The translations under genes and the position numbers were made by a program. The notes under the pieces were generated by a model, which ran no database searches, was not told the DNA's origin, and worked only from the letters and a program-made list of their open reading frames with translations. From Closterium sp. NIES-65 (lineage: Eukaryota > Streptophyta > Zygnematophyceae > Desmidiales > Closteriaceae): a stretch of 64,000 nucleotides of DNA. Below, piece by piece: positions 45,801 through 56,857 of this stretch. The stretch spans positions 868,001-932,000 of the forward strand of contig CANXME010000309.1 in assembly GCA_948144175.1 (NCBI GenBank), read 5' to 3'. Every line of letters starts with the position of its first letter. The first letter of the stretch is position 1.

Positions 45801-48800
45801 GTGGGGAGGAGAGGGGTGGGAGTCGGGAGGAGGTGAGGAACGACAGAAGTGGAGGCTCTTTTGGAAGAGTAATGAAAGCAGTAACCTAACTATCAAGAGC
45901 AGCACCGATGAGGAGGGCTTTGTCAACAGCAGCACCAGTGAGGAGTGCACAGCCTATGAGAGGCATGAGGAGGAGGATAGCATTTTTGTCAACAGCAGCA
46001 TCGGCAACGCGAACAACCCACGTGGTGAGTGCACCGCCTCCCTCAGGCCCCCTTGTCATCCACCAGAGGGGCCTGAGGGAGGCGGTGCACTCACCACGTG
46101 GGTTGTTCGCGTTGCCGATGCTGCTGCTGACAAAAATGCTATCCTCCTCCTCTGCCCGTCATGGACTGTGTGCACTCCTCACTGGTGCTGCTGTTGACAA
46201 AGGTGAGGTCCTCCTTCCCACTCACCGCGTCCAGCCACGTGTTGTAGATGGGCGTGGGGAACATGGCGAGGGTGGTGCCACTGTCCATAATCACCCCTCC
46301 CTCCCCCCTGCAGGCTCCCCGACCCGCAGTAAAACCAGTGCATGAAGCCATGCACACACTGCTGCCCCCTGACTGCCACAAGCAACACTCACCGCGTCCA
46401 GCCACGTGTTGTAAATCGGAGTGGGGAACATGGCGAGGGTGGTGCCGCTGTCTATGATCACCCCTCCCGCCTGCAGGCTGCCCGAGCCGCCAAACACGTC
46501 CGGCTGCGGGGAGAAGGACGACTGGTCGATGCCTGGCAGGCGCTGCCCCCCCACTGAGATGCCGTTCAACTGGACATAATAATGTGATCTGGGGTTGGGG
46601 GACGAAGGGCAAGAGGAGGGGTTGGGAACAAGAGGAGGGTGGGGGGGAGGGTGTGAGCAGCCAAACACGTCCTGCTGCGAGGAGAAGGCCGGCTGGTCAA
46701 CGCCTGGCAGGCGCTGCCCTCCCACTGATACGCCGTTCAACTGGACATAGTAGTGCGACCTATTGGGGGGGTTGAAAGGGGGTGAGGGAGCATTGAAGTG
46801 AAGCATTGGGGATGAAGTACCCTGCATTTGAGTGAGCATAGATCTGCTATTGAGTCGTCTCAAAACACGACTCAGTACCATCCATTTGTGTGAGCATAGA
46901 TCTGCTATTGAGTCGACTCAAAACACGACTCAGTACCATCCATTTGTGTGAGCATAGATCTGCTATTGAGTCGACTCAAAACACGACTCAGTACCATCCA
47001 TTTGTGTGAGCATAGATCTGCTATTGAGTCGACTCAAAACACGACTCAGTACCATCCATTTGTGTGAGCATAGATCTGCTATTGAGTCAACTCAAAACAC
47101 GACTCAGTACCCTGCATTTGAGTGAGCATAGATCTGCTATTGAGTCGACTCAAAACACGACTCAGTACCCTGCATTTGTGTGAGCATAGATCTGCTATTG
47201 AGTTGACTCAAAACACGACTCAGTACCCTGCATTTGTGTGAGCATAGATCTGCTATTGAGTCGACTCAAAACACGACTCAGTACCCTGCATTTGTGTGAG
47301 CATAGATCTGCTTTCGAGTCGACTCAAAACACGACTCAGTACCATCCATTTGTGTGAGCATAGATCTGCTATTGAGTCGACTCAAAACACGACTCAGTAC
47401 CATCCATTTGTGTGAGCATAGATCTGCTATTGAGTCGACCCAAAACACGACTCAGTACCATCCATTTGTGTGAGCATAGATCTGCTATTGAGTCGACTCA
47501 AAACACGACTCAGTACCATCCATTTGTGTGAGCATAGATCTGCTATTGAGTCGACTCAAAACACGACTCAGTACCCTGCATTTGAGTGAGCATAGATCTG
47601 CTATTGAGTCGACTCAAAACACGACTCAGTACCATCCATTTGTGTGAGCATAGATCTGCTATTGAGTCAACTCAAAACACGACTCAGTACCCTGCATTTG
47701 AGTGAGCATAGATCTGCTATTGAGTCGACTCAAAACACGACTCAGTACCCTGCATTTGTGTGAGCATAGATCTGCTATTGAGTTGACTCAAAACACGACT
47801 CAGTACCCTGCATTTGTGTGAGCATAGATCTGCTTTCGAGTCGACTCAAAAAACGACTCAGTACCATCCATTTGTGTGAGCATAGATCTGCTATTGAGTC
47901 GACTCAAAACACGACTCAGTACCATCCATTTGTGTGAGCATAGATCTGCTATTGAGTCGACCCAAAACACGACTCAGTACCATCCATTTGTGTGAGCATA
48001 GATCTGCTATTGAGTCGACTCAAAACACGACTCAGTACCATCCATTTGTGTGAGCATAGATCTGCTATTGAGTCGACTCAAAACACGACTCAGTACCCTG
48101 CATTTGAGTGAGCATAGATCTGCTATTGAGTCGACTCAAAACACGACTCAGTACCCTGCATTTGTGTGAGCATAGATCTGCTATTGAGTTGACTCAAAAC
48201 ACGACTCTGTACCCTGCATTTGTGTGAGCATAGATCTGCTATTGAGTCGACTCAAAACACGACTCAGTACCCTGCATTTGTGTGAGCATAGATCTGCTTT
48301 CGAGTCGACTCAAAACACGACTCAGTACCATCCATTTGTGTGAGCATAGATCTGCTATTGAGTCGACTCAAAACACGACTCAGTACCATCCATTTGTGTG
48401 AGCATAGATCTGCTATTGAGTCGACTCAAAACACGACTCAGTACCATCCATTTGTGTGAGCATAGATCTGCTATTGAGTCGACTCAAAACACGACTCAGT
48501 ACCATCCATTTGTGTGAGCATAGATCTGCTATTGAGTCGACTCAAAACACGACTCAGTACCATCCATTTGTGTGAGCATAGATCTGCTATTGAGTCGACT
48601 CAAAACACGACTCAGTACCATCCATTTGTGTGAGCATAGATCTGCTATTGAGTCAACTCAAAACACGACTCAGTACCCTGCATTTGAGTGAGCATAGATC
48701 TGCTATTGAGTCGACTCAAAACACGACTCAGTACCCTGCATTTGTGTGAGCATAGATCTGCTTTCGAGTCGACTCAAAACACGACTCAGTACCATCCATT

Positions 48801-51800
48801 TGTGTGAGCATAGATCTGCTATTGAGTCGACTCAAAACACGACTCAGTACCATCCATTTGTGTGAGCATAGATCTGCTATTGAGTCGACTCAAAACACGA
48901 CTCAGTACCATCCATTTGTGTGAGCATAGATCTGCTATTGAGTCGACTCAAAACACGACTCAGTACCATCCATTTGTGTGAGCATAGATCTGCTATTGAG
49001 TCGACTCAAAACACGACTCAGTACCCTGCATTTGAGTGAGCATAGATCTGCTATTGAGTCGACTCAAAACACGACTCAGTACCCTGCATTTGTGTGAGCA
49101 TAGATCTGCTATTGAGTTGACTCAAAACACGACTCAGTACCCTGCATTTGTGTGAGCATAGATCTGCTATTGAGTCGACTCAAAACACGACTCAGTACCC
49201 TGCATTTGTGTGAGAATAGATCTGCTTTCGAGTCGACTCAAAACGCGACTCAGTACCATCCATTTGTGTGAGCATAGATCTGCTATTGAGTCGACTCAAA
49301 ACACGACTCAGTACCATCCATTTGTGTGAGCATAGATCTGCTATTGAGTCGACTCAAAACACGACTCAGTACCATCCATTTGTGTGAGCATAGATCTGCT
49401 ATTGAGTCGACTCAAAACACGACTCAGTACCATCCATTTGTGTGAGCATAGATCTGCTATTGAGTCGACTCAAAACACGACTCAGTACCATCCATTTGTG
49501 TGAGCATAGATCTGCTATTGAGTCGACTCAAAACACGACTCAGTACCATCCATTTGTGTGAGCATAGATCTGCTATTGAGTCGACTCAAAACACGACTCA
49601 GTACCCTGCATTTGAGTGAGCATAGATCTGCTATTGAGTCGACTCAAAACACGACTCAGTACCCTGCATTTGTGTGAGCATAGATCTGCTATTGAGTTGA
49701 CTCAAAACACGACTCAGTACCCTGCATTTGTGTGAGCATAGATCTGCTATTGAGTCGACTCAAAACACGACTCAGTACCCTGCATTTGAGTGAGCATAGA
49801 TCTGCTTTCGAGTCGACTCAAAACGCGACTCAGTACCATCCATTTGTGTGAGCATAGATCTGCTATTGAGTCGACTCAAAACACGACTCAGTACCATCCA
49901 TTTGTGTGAGCATAGATCTGCTATTGAGTCGACTCAAAACACGACTCAGTACCATCCATTTGTGTGAGCATAGATCTGCTATTGAGTCGACTCAAAACAC
50001 GACTCAGTACCATCCATTTGTGTGAGCATAGATCTGCTATTGAGTCGACTCAAAACACGACTCAGTACCATCCATTTGTGTGAGCATAGATCTGCTATTG
50101 AGTCGACTCAAAACACGACTCAAAAGCAGATGAGATACCCTGCATCTGTGTGAGCATAGAGCAAGCACCCCACATAAACCCCTCACCTGGCGGATTCCCT
50201 CACCTGTCGGCCAATAGACTCGTGTATAGCAGCCCATCTTCCAGCACCGTCCCAAAGATCAAACTCCTTCCCCCCAGCTCCTCGCCTCCCAGGCAGTGCC
50301 CCACCTGTCATCACTAGCCCTAACACCAACCAACCATCATTCCTCTCACCTGTCGTCCAGCAGACTCGTGTACAGCAGCCCATCCTCCAGCACCGTTCCA
50401 AAAATCAGACTACCTCCCCCGAGCTCCTCTCCCCCTAGGCAGTGCGCAAAGACGCCGTTGGTCTTGCGTGCCGGCTGCATTTGAGTGAGCATAGAGACCA
50501 TCCACATAAACCCCTCACCTGCCGAATTGCACTCACCTTACCTGGCACCATCATTCCCCTCACCTATCGTCCAGTAGACTCGTGTACAGCAGCCCATCCT
50601 CCAGAACTGTGCCGAAAATGAGACTCCCACCACCGAGCTCCTCGCCCCCTAGACAGTGCGCAAACACGCCGTTGGTCTTGCGTGCCACCTGCATCTGAGT
50701 GAGCATGGAGAGCGCCCCCATGTTGAGCCCCATCACTCCATCGACTAGATGATTGCCCGATACCAGGTTGCCTGACTGCTGGAACCCGCAGCTGGAGGGG
50801 CAGGGAAGGAGACGGAAGGGAGTGGGGCAGGGAGAAGAAGCGCAAGGGAGGGGGAGAGTGAGCATGGAGAGCGCCCCCATGTTGAGCCCCATCACCCCGT
50901 CTACTAGGTGGTTGCCCGAAACCAGGTTGCCCGACTGCTTGAACCCACAGCTGGAGGGGAACGGTGTGTGCGAGGGGAGGGGGAAAGATTTTTGAGGCGC
51001 CTCAAAAGTGTGAGGGGAGGGGGAAAGACTTTTAAGGGGCCTCAAAAGTCCTCAAAAGTTTTGAGGCGCCTCAAAAGTGCGAGGGGAGGGGGAAAGAGAG
51101 TGAGCATGGGGAGCGACCCCATGTTGAGCCCCATGACCCCGTCCACTAGATGGTTTCCGGATACCAGGTTGCCTGACTGCTGGAACCCACAACTGGTGAA
51201 GGAGTGATTGGGAGCATGGGGCGGCGGGGGCGGGCAGGAGGCAAGGCAATGTGCATGAGCGATGAAAGGAGAGAGGAGATCAACGGCCCATGCTGACGCA
51301 GCAAGCAGTGGTATTGCATGCTGCCTGCATGTGCGTGAGCATGGAGAGCGAGCCCATGCCCTTTCTCCCTCTCCCTCTCCCTCTCCCTCTCCCGTCCCCA
51401 GCCCCCCTCTCCCTACCCTCGCGCTCACCCAAAGAGATAGTCCATGGAGGCGGGATCGCCCCCCAGAGTAGAAAACGAGAGCCGGTCCCTTACCAAATAG
51501 CCGGTGCTGCTGGAGTTGTCGGCGTACTGGATGCCGTAGTAGCACCGCGCGGGTCCCTCGAGTTGGATGGGGTGCAGCATGTCCACACAGACAGCCCCTC
51601 TTTCCCCTCTCTTTCTACTCTCCTTTCCCCTCCTTTCCCCTGCCCCCCCCTGCCCGCCCCTACCCGCCCCTGCCCGCCCCCTCGCGCTCACCCAAACAGG
51701 TAGTCCATAGAAGCGGGATCACCGCCCAAAGTAGAGAAGGTAAGCCGGTCTTTAACCAAGTAGCCGGTGCTGCTGGACTTGTCGGCGTACTGGATGCCGT

Positions 51801-53672
51801 AGTAGCACCGCGGGTCCCCTGAGCTGGGATACAAGATGTCCAGGCATCCCTGCCCGAGGGTTCGTCTGGTTTGCTGCAGCGCCGAGCAGGTGGAGGTGCC
51901 GCAATCAACCACCTGGTATGAAAAAAAGAGAGAGAAGGGGAGGGAGGGGTTGGAGGAGGGGGAGGAGGAGGCAGGAAATAAAGGACGGCTAAACATGTGT
52001 GCAATGCAAGTAGCAGGAGAAAGAGCAAGGGCCTCAACCCAAAGCAAGTAGCAGGAGAAAGAGCAAGGGCCTCAACCCAAAGCAAGTACCAGGAGAAAGA
52101 GCAAGGGCCTCAACCCAAAGCAAGTAGCAGGAGAAGTCGAGATGGCATGACTAGTTGCAGCGCCTTTACATCAATCTGCCCACCCACCCAGCACCTCCCC
52201 CACGCACCAGCCCACCAACATCCCCCCATGCACCACCAACCCACCCAGCTGACCTGAGCTGTTGACGACTTGGTAATGTCGTACGGCGGGGAAAGGACCT
52301 GTGCGAGAGATGCGGTGTTTGGGAAGTGGGGGAGGATAGTGGTGATGAATAAGAGGGTGTGCTTTTCAGGCACGTCAGGGATCAGTGACTTGGTAGTGCT
52401 GTAAGAAAAGGAGAAAAAGACTTGCAGGAGAGACATTGAATTGGGGAGAGGAGGGGAGGGGGAGGGGTTGGGGGCGGGTGGGGCGGAGGGTGGGGAGGGG
52501 GTGGGGACAGTGGTGATGAATTAGTGAGGCACGTCAGGAGTCAGTGCCTTGGAAATGTTGCAAGGCACGTAAACCCCTCCTGCTAACCGTTTCTTACTCC
52601 TCTAAACTCCCCACAACCGGAATGAGAAGCCACGCACCACTGTGGAAGCGACCGGACAGGCGAGGCAGGGCGCGCAGGTGACCCACATGACGTCACTGCC
52701 CGTGTCAATCTGAACCTTAAACTTTTGCACGGGCTGCCCGAGCTGCACCTCCGCCCAATAGAGGCTGGAGACAGGGAACGACGGGCAGGGTGACGAATTC
52801 AGGGTGAGTGCATCAGGGCTAGTGCGAGTAACGAGGATGAAACGGGAGGGGACTTAACGTGGGAGGGGGAAGGTGGACTGTGAGAGGACTGCAGTGACGT
52901 GAAGGAGAACAAGTGCTGCAATCTTCAGTCCTGAGTCCTCAGTCTCAAATGACCCACATATGCTCATTGTCATTCCCAATCGTACAAGTCCCGCTACAGT
53001 CACCTCGCACATACCCGTTATAGTCATCTCAGCTAGAACCTACCCCGCTATAGTCATCTCCATATTGCCTCCTAGCTGGTAGAACGCTCCGCCTCCCACT
53101 TCCGTCACCGTCCCTTCGGCCAGAGATATGTTCCCCACGTTTGCACTGATCGTCCAATCCCCTGTTCCCGCCCTAACTGCGCCGTTTTGTGTGCCGGTTT
53201 TGGCGGAGGGAGACTTTCCTTGAAGCCGGAGGAGCCGGCGACGATCGTGCAGTTTGAGCAGTCGGGCGTGATCTGCGGTCATGATGCCACGTGGCTGCCC
53301 GTGACGCGCGTGGAAGGAGCTTTCGGAGAGATGCGCGTATGAGTGGGTGACGGGGAGGACGTAAAACGAGGATGACCCATCGGACGGCTGGGATTCGACG
53401 AGCGAACGGAGAGATCGAACGGGTCTGGAACCAATCCTAGAACCTGGTCTTGTCACGAAATCGGTGGCGCTTGTAACGGGTACGGAAGGCCGGGTAGCTT
53501 GGATTTGACAGGGTAATAGGGTTGCTGGGAGAGCCGCCAGAAGTAGCAGCGCGAATGGTAACCGATGGGATAAGGATGTAATTAGAGGTGCGAAACTGAA
53601 GGGTTGTCTAGATTGGGAACGGCGATCGCGGAAACCACTGCAACGTAGCTTCGACTCGTAAAACGAAACCAT
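42844..53672 (-). CDS. A1-family aspartic protease, membrane-anchored, plant aspartic-protease-like type
   Basis: Pepsin-fold endopeptidase with two catalytic Asp motifs: [12 protein letters not shown] (exon 2) and [11 protein letters not shown] (exon 6). Exons (minus): 53672-53044, 52764-52638, 52298-52254, 51912-51692, 50791-50564, 46588-46393, 45782-45712, 45362-45260, 44507-44432, 43922-43851, 43229-42844. They sum to 2154 bp and stay in frame (717 aa). The N-terminus has a hydrophobic segment ([17 protein letters not shown]) after a ~37-residue basic lead, then a long prosegment. Order after that: [70 protein letters not shown], and a C-terminal hydrophobic helix ([18 protein letters not shown]) with a ~60-residue tail. 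The layout fits plant aspartic-protease-like proteins such as those with a C-terminal anchor. A small extra exon between 46393 and 45782 is possible. Most exons have partial extra copies in the introns. Confidence 0.85.
43455..43922 (-). repeat. Four copies of protease exon 10, two cut by palindromes
   Basis: The exon coding for [18 protein letters not shown] occurs at 43922-43851 (complete, with acceptor) and at about 43769-43701, 43630-43572 and 43515-43455. Two copies lose their 5' part exactly at CCTTTGACTCGAGTCAAAGG (43632-43651) and its near copy (43771-43790). Those two are followed by the same flank (CCACCTGACC, then GAAGCACCTCAGAGCAC or a variant). Confidence 0.88.
44165..44450 (-). 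repeat. 37-bp minisatellite spanning the exon-9 donor
   Basis: About 7-8 units of period near 37 bp. Read on the minus strand, each holds TTACAGTCACTGTCATTGGA(G/T)GTACAC. That is an acceptor-like TTACAG, then the last bases of exon 9 (CATTGGAG), then a GTACAC donor. The array starts at the true exon-9 end (44432). Confidence 0.85.
44515..44612. repeat. CA-rich minisatellite
   Basis: Units of CACACACATGCAATCACAAA repeat about four times in protease intron 8. No coding sign. Confidence 0.8.
44626..44643. repeat. Isolated near palindrome TATTGAGGTGCCTCAATA
   Basis: An 18-bp sequence pairing with itself except at the central position. It belongs to the same palindrome family as those at 18256 and 50990. 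Confidence 0.7.
44905..45200 (-). repeat. Extra copies of protease exon-8 end
   Basis: Copies of the exon end coding for [14 protein letters not shown] lie at about 45186-45150 and, truncated, at about 45085-45048 and 44960-44915. Two or three keep a GTGAGC-like donor. The full exon is 45362-45260. Confidence 0.78.
45918..46202. repeat. Long inverted repeat of exon-like sequence in the protease gene
   Basis: Arms of about 134 bp (45918-46051 and 46068-46202) are reverse complements with a few mismatches around a ~16-bp spacer. Each arm holds two exon-like blocks ([11 protein letters not shown] and [10 protein letters not shown] when read in gene sense). Only the right arm is in gene sense. 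A transcript would fold into a long hairpin. Confidence 0.92.
46213..46765 (-). repeat. Extra partial copies of protease exon 6
   Basis: Besides the full exon (46588-46393), a copy of its 5' part ([17 protein letters not shown]) lies at about 46761-46660. A copy of its 3' part, with a second [20 protein letters not shown], lies at about 46305-46213 and keeps a GTGAGTG donor. Confidence 0.88.
46819..50159. repeat. 58-bp satellite in protease intron 5 (57 palindromes)
   Basis: From the first TTGAGTCG(T/A)CTCAA (46850) to the last (50098) is 3248 bp, exactly 56 x 58, so no net indel has accumulated. Each unit joins a piece of exon 5 (SMLTQM, minus strand) to the TTGAGTCGACTCAA palindrome and an ACGACTCAGTACC spacer. 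Variants recur in blocks. The CTTTCGAGTC form is at about 47311, 47833, 48297, 48761, 49225 and 49805, spacings of 9, 8, 8, 8 and 10 units, which shows a higher-order repeat. Confidence 0.97.
50188..51195 (-). repeat. Serial partial copies of protease exon 5
   Basis: The 5' part ([24 protein letters not shown]) occurs at about 51192-51098 and 50951-50862 besides the full exon 50791-50564. The 3' part ([11 protein letters not shown]-type to the splice donor) recurs at about 50490-50350 and 50300-50204. Copies are 85-95% alike by eye and several keep the acceptor or donor. Confidence 0.88.
50962..51100. repeat. Three direct repeats separated by palindromes
   Basis: The segment GTGCGAGGGGAGGGGGAAAG occurs at about 50969, 51008 and 51077. 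Between them lie TTTTGAGGCGCCTCAAAA (50990-51007) and a compound of a decayed copy plus TTTTGAGGCGCCTCAAAA (51059-51076). Confidence 0.92.
51430..51565 (-). repeat. Second copy of protease exon-4 3' half
   Basis: Codes for [19 protein letters not shown] and on to DYLFG with its GTGAGC donor, matching 51692-51830 of the full exon. An AG before GGACCCGCGC could act as an acceptor. Confidence 0.85.
52005..52145. repeat. 38-bp minisatellite in protease intron 3
   Basis: About 3.6 near-identical units (TAGCAGGAGAAAGAGCAAGG and following, period 38 bp; 52011 to 52049). No splice-site content is evident. Confidence 0.9.
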
Positions 53673-55103
53673 GGTGGTCCTCTAAGAGACGCACTTGGGG
53701 AGCCAACAATAATAAGGCTACGTGATACACGTTGACCTTCTCCTGAACGACGATCGTATATTCGTTACGACGACATGCTTTAGGTTGCGATCACTCTGGT
53801 GTCGTTCGGGAGTCGTAAGAGCAAATGACAATGCTTCCTGTCAACGTTCGAACGTAAAGAGCTGTATGATCACTTTGGTCAATTGAAAGGTAATGGATCA
53901 GTCGTAGCGCAGGGAATACAACCGACGCAATAACGCAACCACGAAGGAAAACAGGAAACTACGAGCGTAGCGCAGCAGCTCGTGTAGACGGTGAATCTAT
54001 TACGAGGATCCAGTCAACATCGAAACTGGGATGGTTTCAGTGGAGGGAGTTGCTTCTCGGGATCGCCTCACGTATGGAAAGCGATGCGTGTAATGAGAAG
54101 ATAATGTTGGTTGAGAGACTCGTCATGAGGAGAACGATATGTGGTGTGGAGTGGAGTTCCCCTCGAGGTTCAAACCCAACAATCTCGAGGGCAAGCTCAT
54201 GTGGCCTGAGGCTGATGAAAGGCACATCTCTGCCTGGTGAGCTTGGTGGAGGAGGAGTTGGTCTCCATTCAAACTGACCGAAGGACTGCCCTTGGTCATA
54301 AAAAAGTGCAAAGGTGTATGGAAAGCTTTGTTAATTCGACAAGGGGCTCTCAATCACATGATATGTACGAACCGTTTATGGTACGATTTTGACATAATGA
54401 TTACGCATACATAGAAACAACTCTGTACAACGACTGGTCAAACACTACGGATATCAAATTCGCAGCGGTCAGAACAAACATTGTGAAGTCGGTGGCAAAT
54501 CACATAGTGATGTCCAAGTGGATGCCGCGAAGCAAATTCGCCCATCCGTGTATTTATGGGCCAACGAGGGCTGTCGTCGACTGAACAGACGACTTCGCAT
54601 CGGTTTCTGCGAAACATATCGAGCGAAATGAGGGCGACTCGCAACGCAGGGGGAGGTACTTTCGAGGGCGAATCGACTAGGCACGTGGTTATTCCTTATT
54701 GGACCGTAGCTTGAAGCGGTTCGAGGGACGACAAGCCCAGAAACTCTACAGTACTTTTTGTAACAAGGTCAAATTTGCTGGCTATATTGTGGTGGGGTGA
54801 CTGCAGGGTGAAGCAACACTGACACAGAACACAGATGCAGTGCACCGGCAGAATATCGAGCGACAGGTAGTGGATTTTTAACCCTAGGCCAGAAAGTGTA
54901 AGTGGATTTTTTACCCTAGGGCAGAATATCGATGAGGGTAGTGGATTTTTTACCCTAGGCCAGAAAGTGTAAGTTTTTAAATACCCTTTGAAAAACAGCA
55001 TAAGGAACACATTACTCTGACTGTACAGTGTACAGTCCCAGTTATACTGGTACTGAGTGCTCCGTAGCGAGACGAAACACTATACAGGTCCCTGCAAAAC
55101 GAT
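53673..55103. promoter_or_regulatory. Upstream region of the protease gene
   Basis: No gene with recognisable content is seen. Between about 54860 and 54975, GTGGATTTTT(A/T)ACCCTAG and GCCAGAAAGTGTAAG words repeat two or three times. The hairpin CCCTCGAG...CTCGAGGG lies near 54165. The protease promoter should lie just above 53672. Confidence 0.4.
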
Positions 55104-55175
55104 ACCTCTAGCGAGATTAGAACTAGCACCTTACAGATCTAATGCGCAATTGAACCAGCTGAACTACTAGCCATT
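55104..55175 (-). tRNA. tRNA-like remnant
   Basis: On the minus strand TAGTTCAGCTGGTTCAATTGC resembles a D-arm with box A, and GCTAGTTCTAATCTCGC resembles a T-arm with box B at the right spacing. The acceptor and anticodon stems pair poorly and no clear anticodon can be named. It is probably a tRNA pseudogene or the head of a SINE. Confidence 0.35.
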
Positions 55176-56180
55176 GATCATAAGTGCTTCGGCACAAATT
55201 TTTAAGAATACCCTGCCCAAACAGACTAACTGTTTTTTTACCCTGCATTTGTCAGGGAAACCAAAATGTTACCCTACGCATCAGGGTTGACTATACCTAG
55301 AACCCTGATTACTAAGGGTGGCCCAAAACGAATCTGAAGCCCTGGTATACACTGAATGTACATTCCGAATCCTTCCCGTAAAACACCCGAGACAATAAGT
55401 CAACCAACATTTCCGCATAATCAAATCTTGTGTGAAAAATACTGATCGTTGACTCGATGAACTGGCTTAGTGCCCTTCTTTGGGATATTTTATTGTAATA
55501 ATGAAGAAGAAAAGAAAAGAAAAGAGAAAGGGAGAAGGAAAGTGAAACCGCCAAGAAGAACCCAAATGCAACACACATAAAACCCCCCCTCAAGATACCC
55601 AATCAAAACGCCCAGTCAAGACACCCTGTCAAGACATCCCATCCCACACCCCATTCCCCCCCCCCCCCCCCAATCACAACAGCGAATCCACCATGTACGG
55701 GGCCTCCACCCAGAGAGCCCCGCCTTCCGCATCGCCATCGTCCCACTCCCGGTCCACCAAGTCAACGTTAATCCCCCCCATAGAAGACGCCGCTCGAAGC
55801 AGGATGACACGGGCTTGCGCACGTTGCAACGCCACCCCGATGAGCGCCTTCAGTGACCCTAGAAGATAAGCCGAAAACACAGTGTCGTCCTCCCGACAAG
55901 CCCCCCGCGACACAGCTAGCCCCACGTGCGCATCTCCCAGCTGACGAAGCCACCTCCGAAAGCGACCGCCGAGACACCCCCATGTCTCCACTGTGGAGAT
56001 TAACTCTACAACGGTAGTGAGCTAGACTACAGGGGTTGGCACGAACTACTAGAGGTGATCTTAGCTTTGCTTAGTTCCTTAGTGTTTGCACATTCACGAA
56101 AGAATTTGGCAAGAGTTTTCACTAGCAAAGTTGGAATTCTAGAATAATCAAGAAGCAATGACAACAATGACTACATCAGG
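55176..56180. other. Spacer before the LINE
   Basis: No gene is supported. A 105-codon minus-strand frame (55991-55674) has no recognisable domain. A run of C lies near 55658-55671. The word TGGCCCAAAACGAAT near 55319 also occurs near 34430. Confidence 0.4.
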
Positions 56181-56589
56181 CACCTAGCAACCCTGCAGCC
56201 AGCCTGGTCGACCGCCAGCGCAGCTCGGTTGACCGCCTGCCAGCATTGCGTAGAGGAGCCGCGCCAGCACTGCAGAAGGGCGACCTGCCAACAAAGCAGG
56301 TCGACGGCGTGCCTCGTAGAACACAGCAGTGCGCGCGCTCACGGGTGTGCGCAGACGATTGGCCCGACTTGCCTCGTTGGGCATCCGTCGGCTGTTTGTC
56401 TGCGCCTGACGAGCCACATCGACTTCGGGATACCAGCCCGAAGTCGCCTGCGCCATCGCGATCTCGACGACGTTCGCGTGCCTCCGCAGAACTCGTCGAG
56501 CAGGTTACCCGGTCGACCTGGTCGACCCCTGGTGCTCTGGTCGACTCCCAGGTGCCTCCCGTCGACCACTGGGTCCCTCTGGTCGACCA

Positions 56590-56765
56590 CCGGGCGAACT
56601 GCAGTTCGACGGGATGCTCCGTTGTCCTCTTGGTCGAGCTGCAATTCGACGGGACGCTCCGTTGACCTCCCGGTCGAGCTGCAGTTCGACGGGATGCTCC
56701 ATAGACCTCCCCGTCGAACTGTAGGTCGACGGACTGCTTCGTCGACCTCCCGGACGGCTCACCCG
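56590..56765. repeat. 40-bp repeat in the LINE 3' region
   Basis: About four units of period 40 bp (TTCGACGGGATGCTCCGTTG and variants; 56605, 56645, 56685, 56725). GGTCGAC words are frequent through the surrounding region. Confidence 0.85.
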
Positions 56766-56857
56766 TCGCCCAGGCCAGTCAGGTGCAGCTGTCGAGCATC
56801 CTGGTCGACAGCAACACCACAGTGGTCCGCTGCAGCTCGACGTAACCTGTCGAGCAG

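Noticed and set aside
55616-55991. 105-codon minus-strand frame upstream of the LINE
   Set aside because: No family recognised, no splice context, near a poly-C run. Kept as unassigned spacer.
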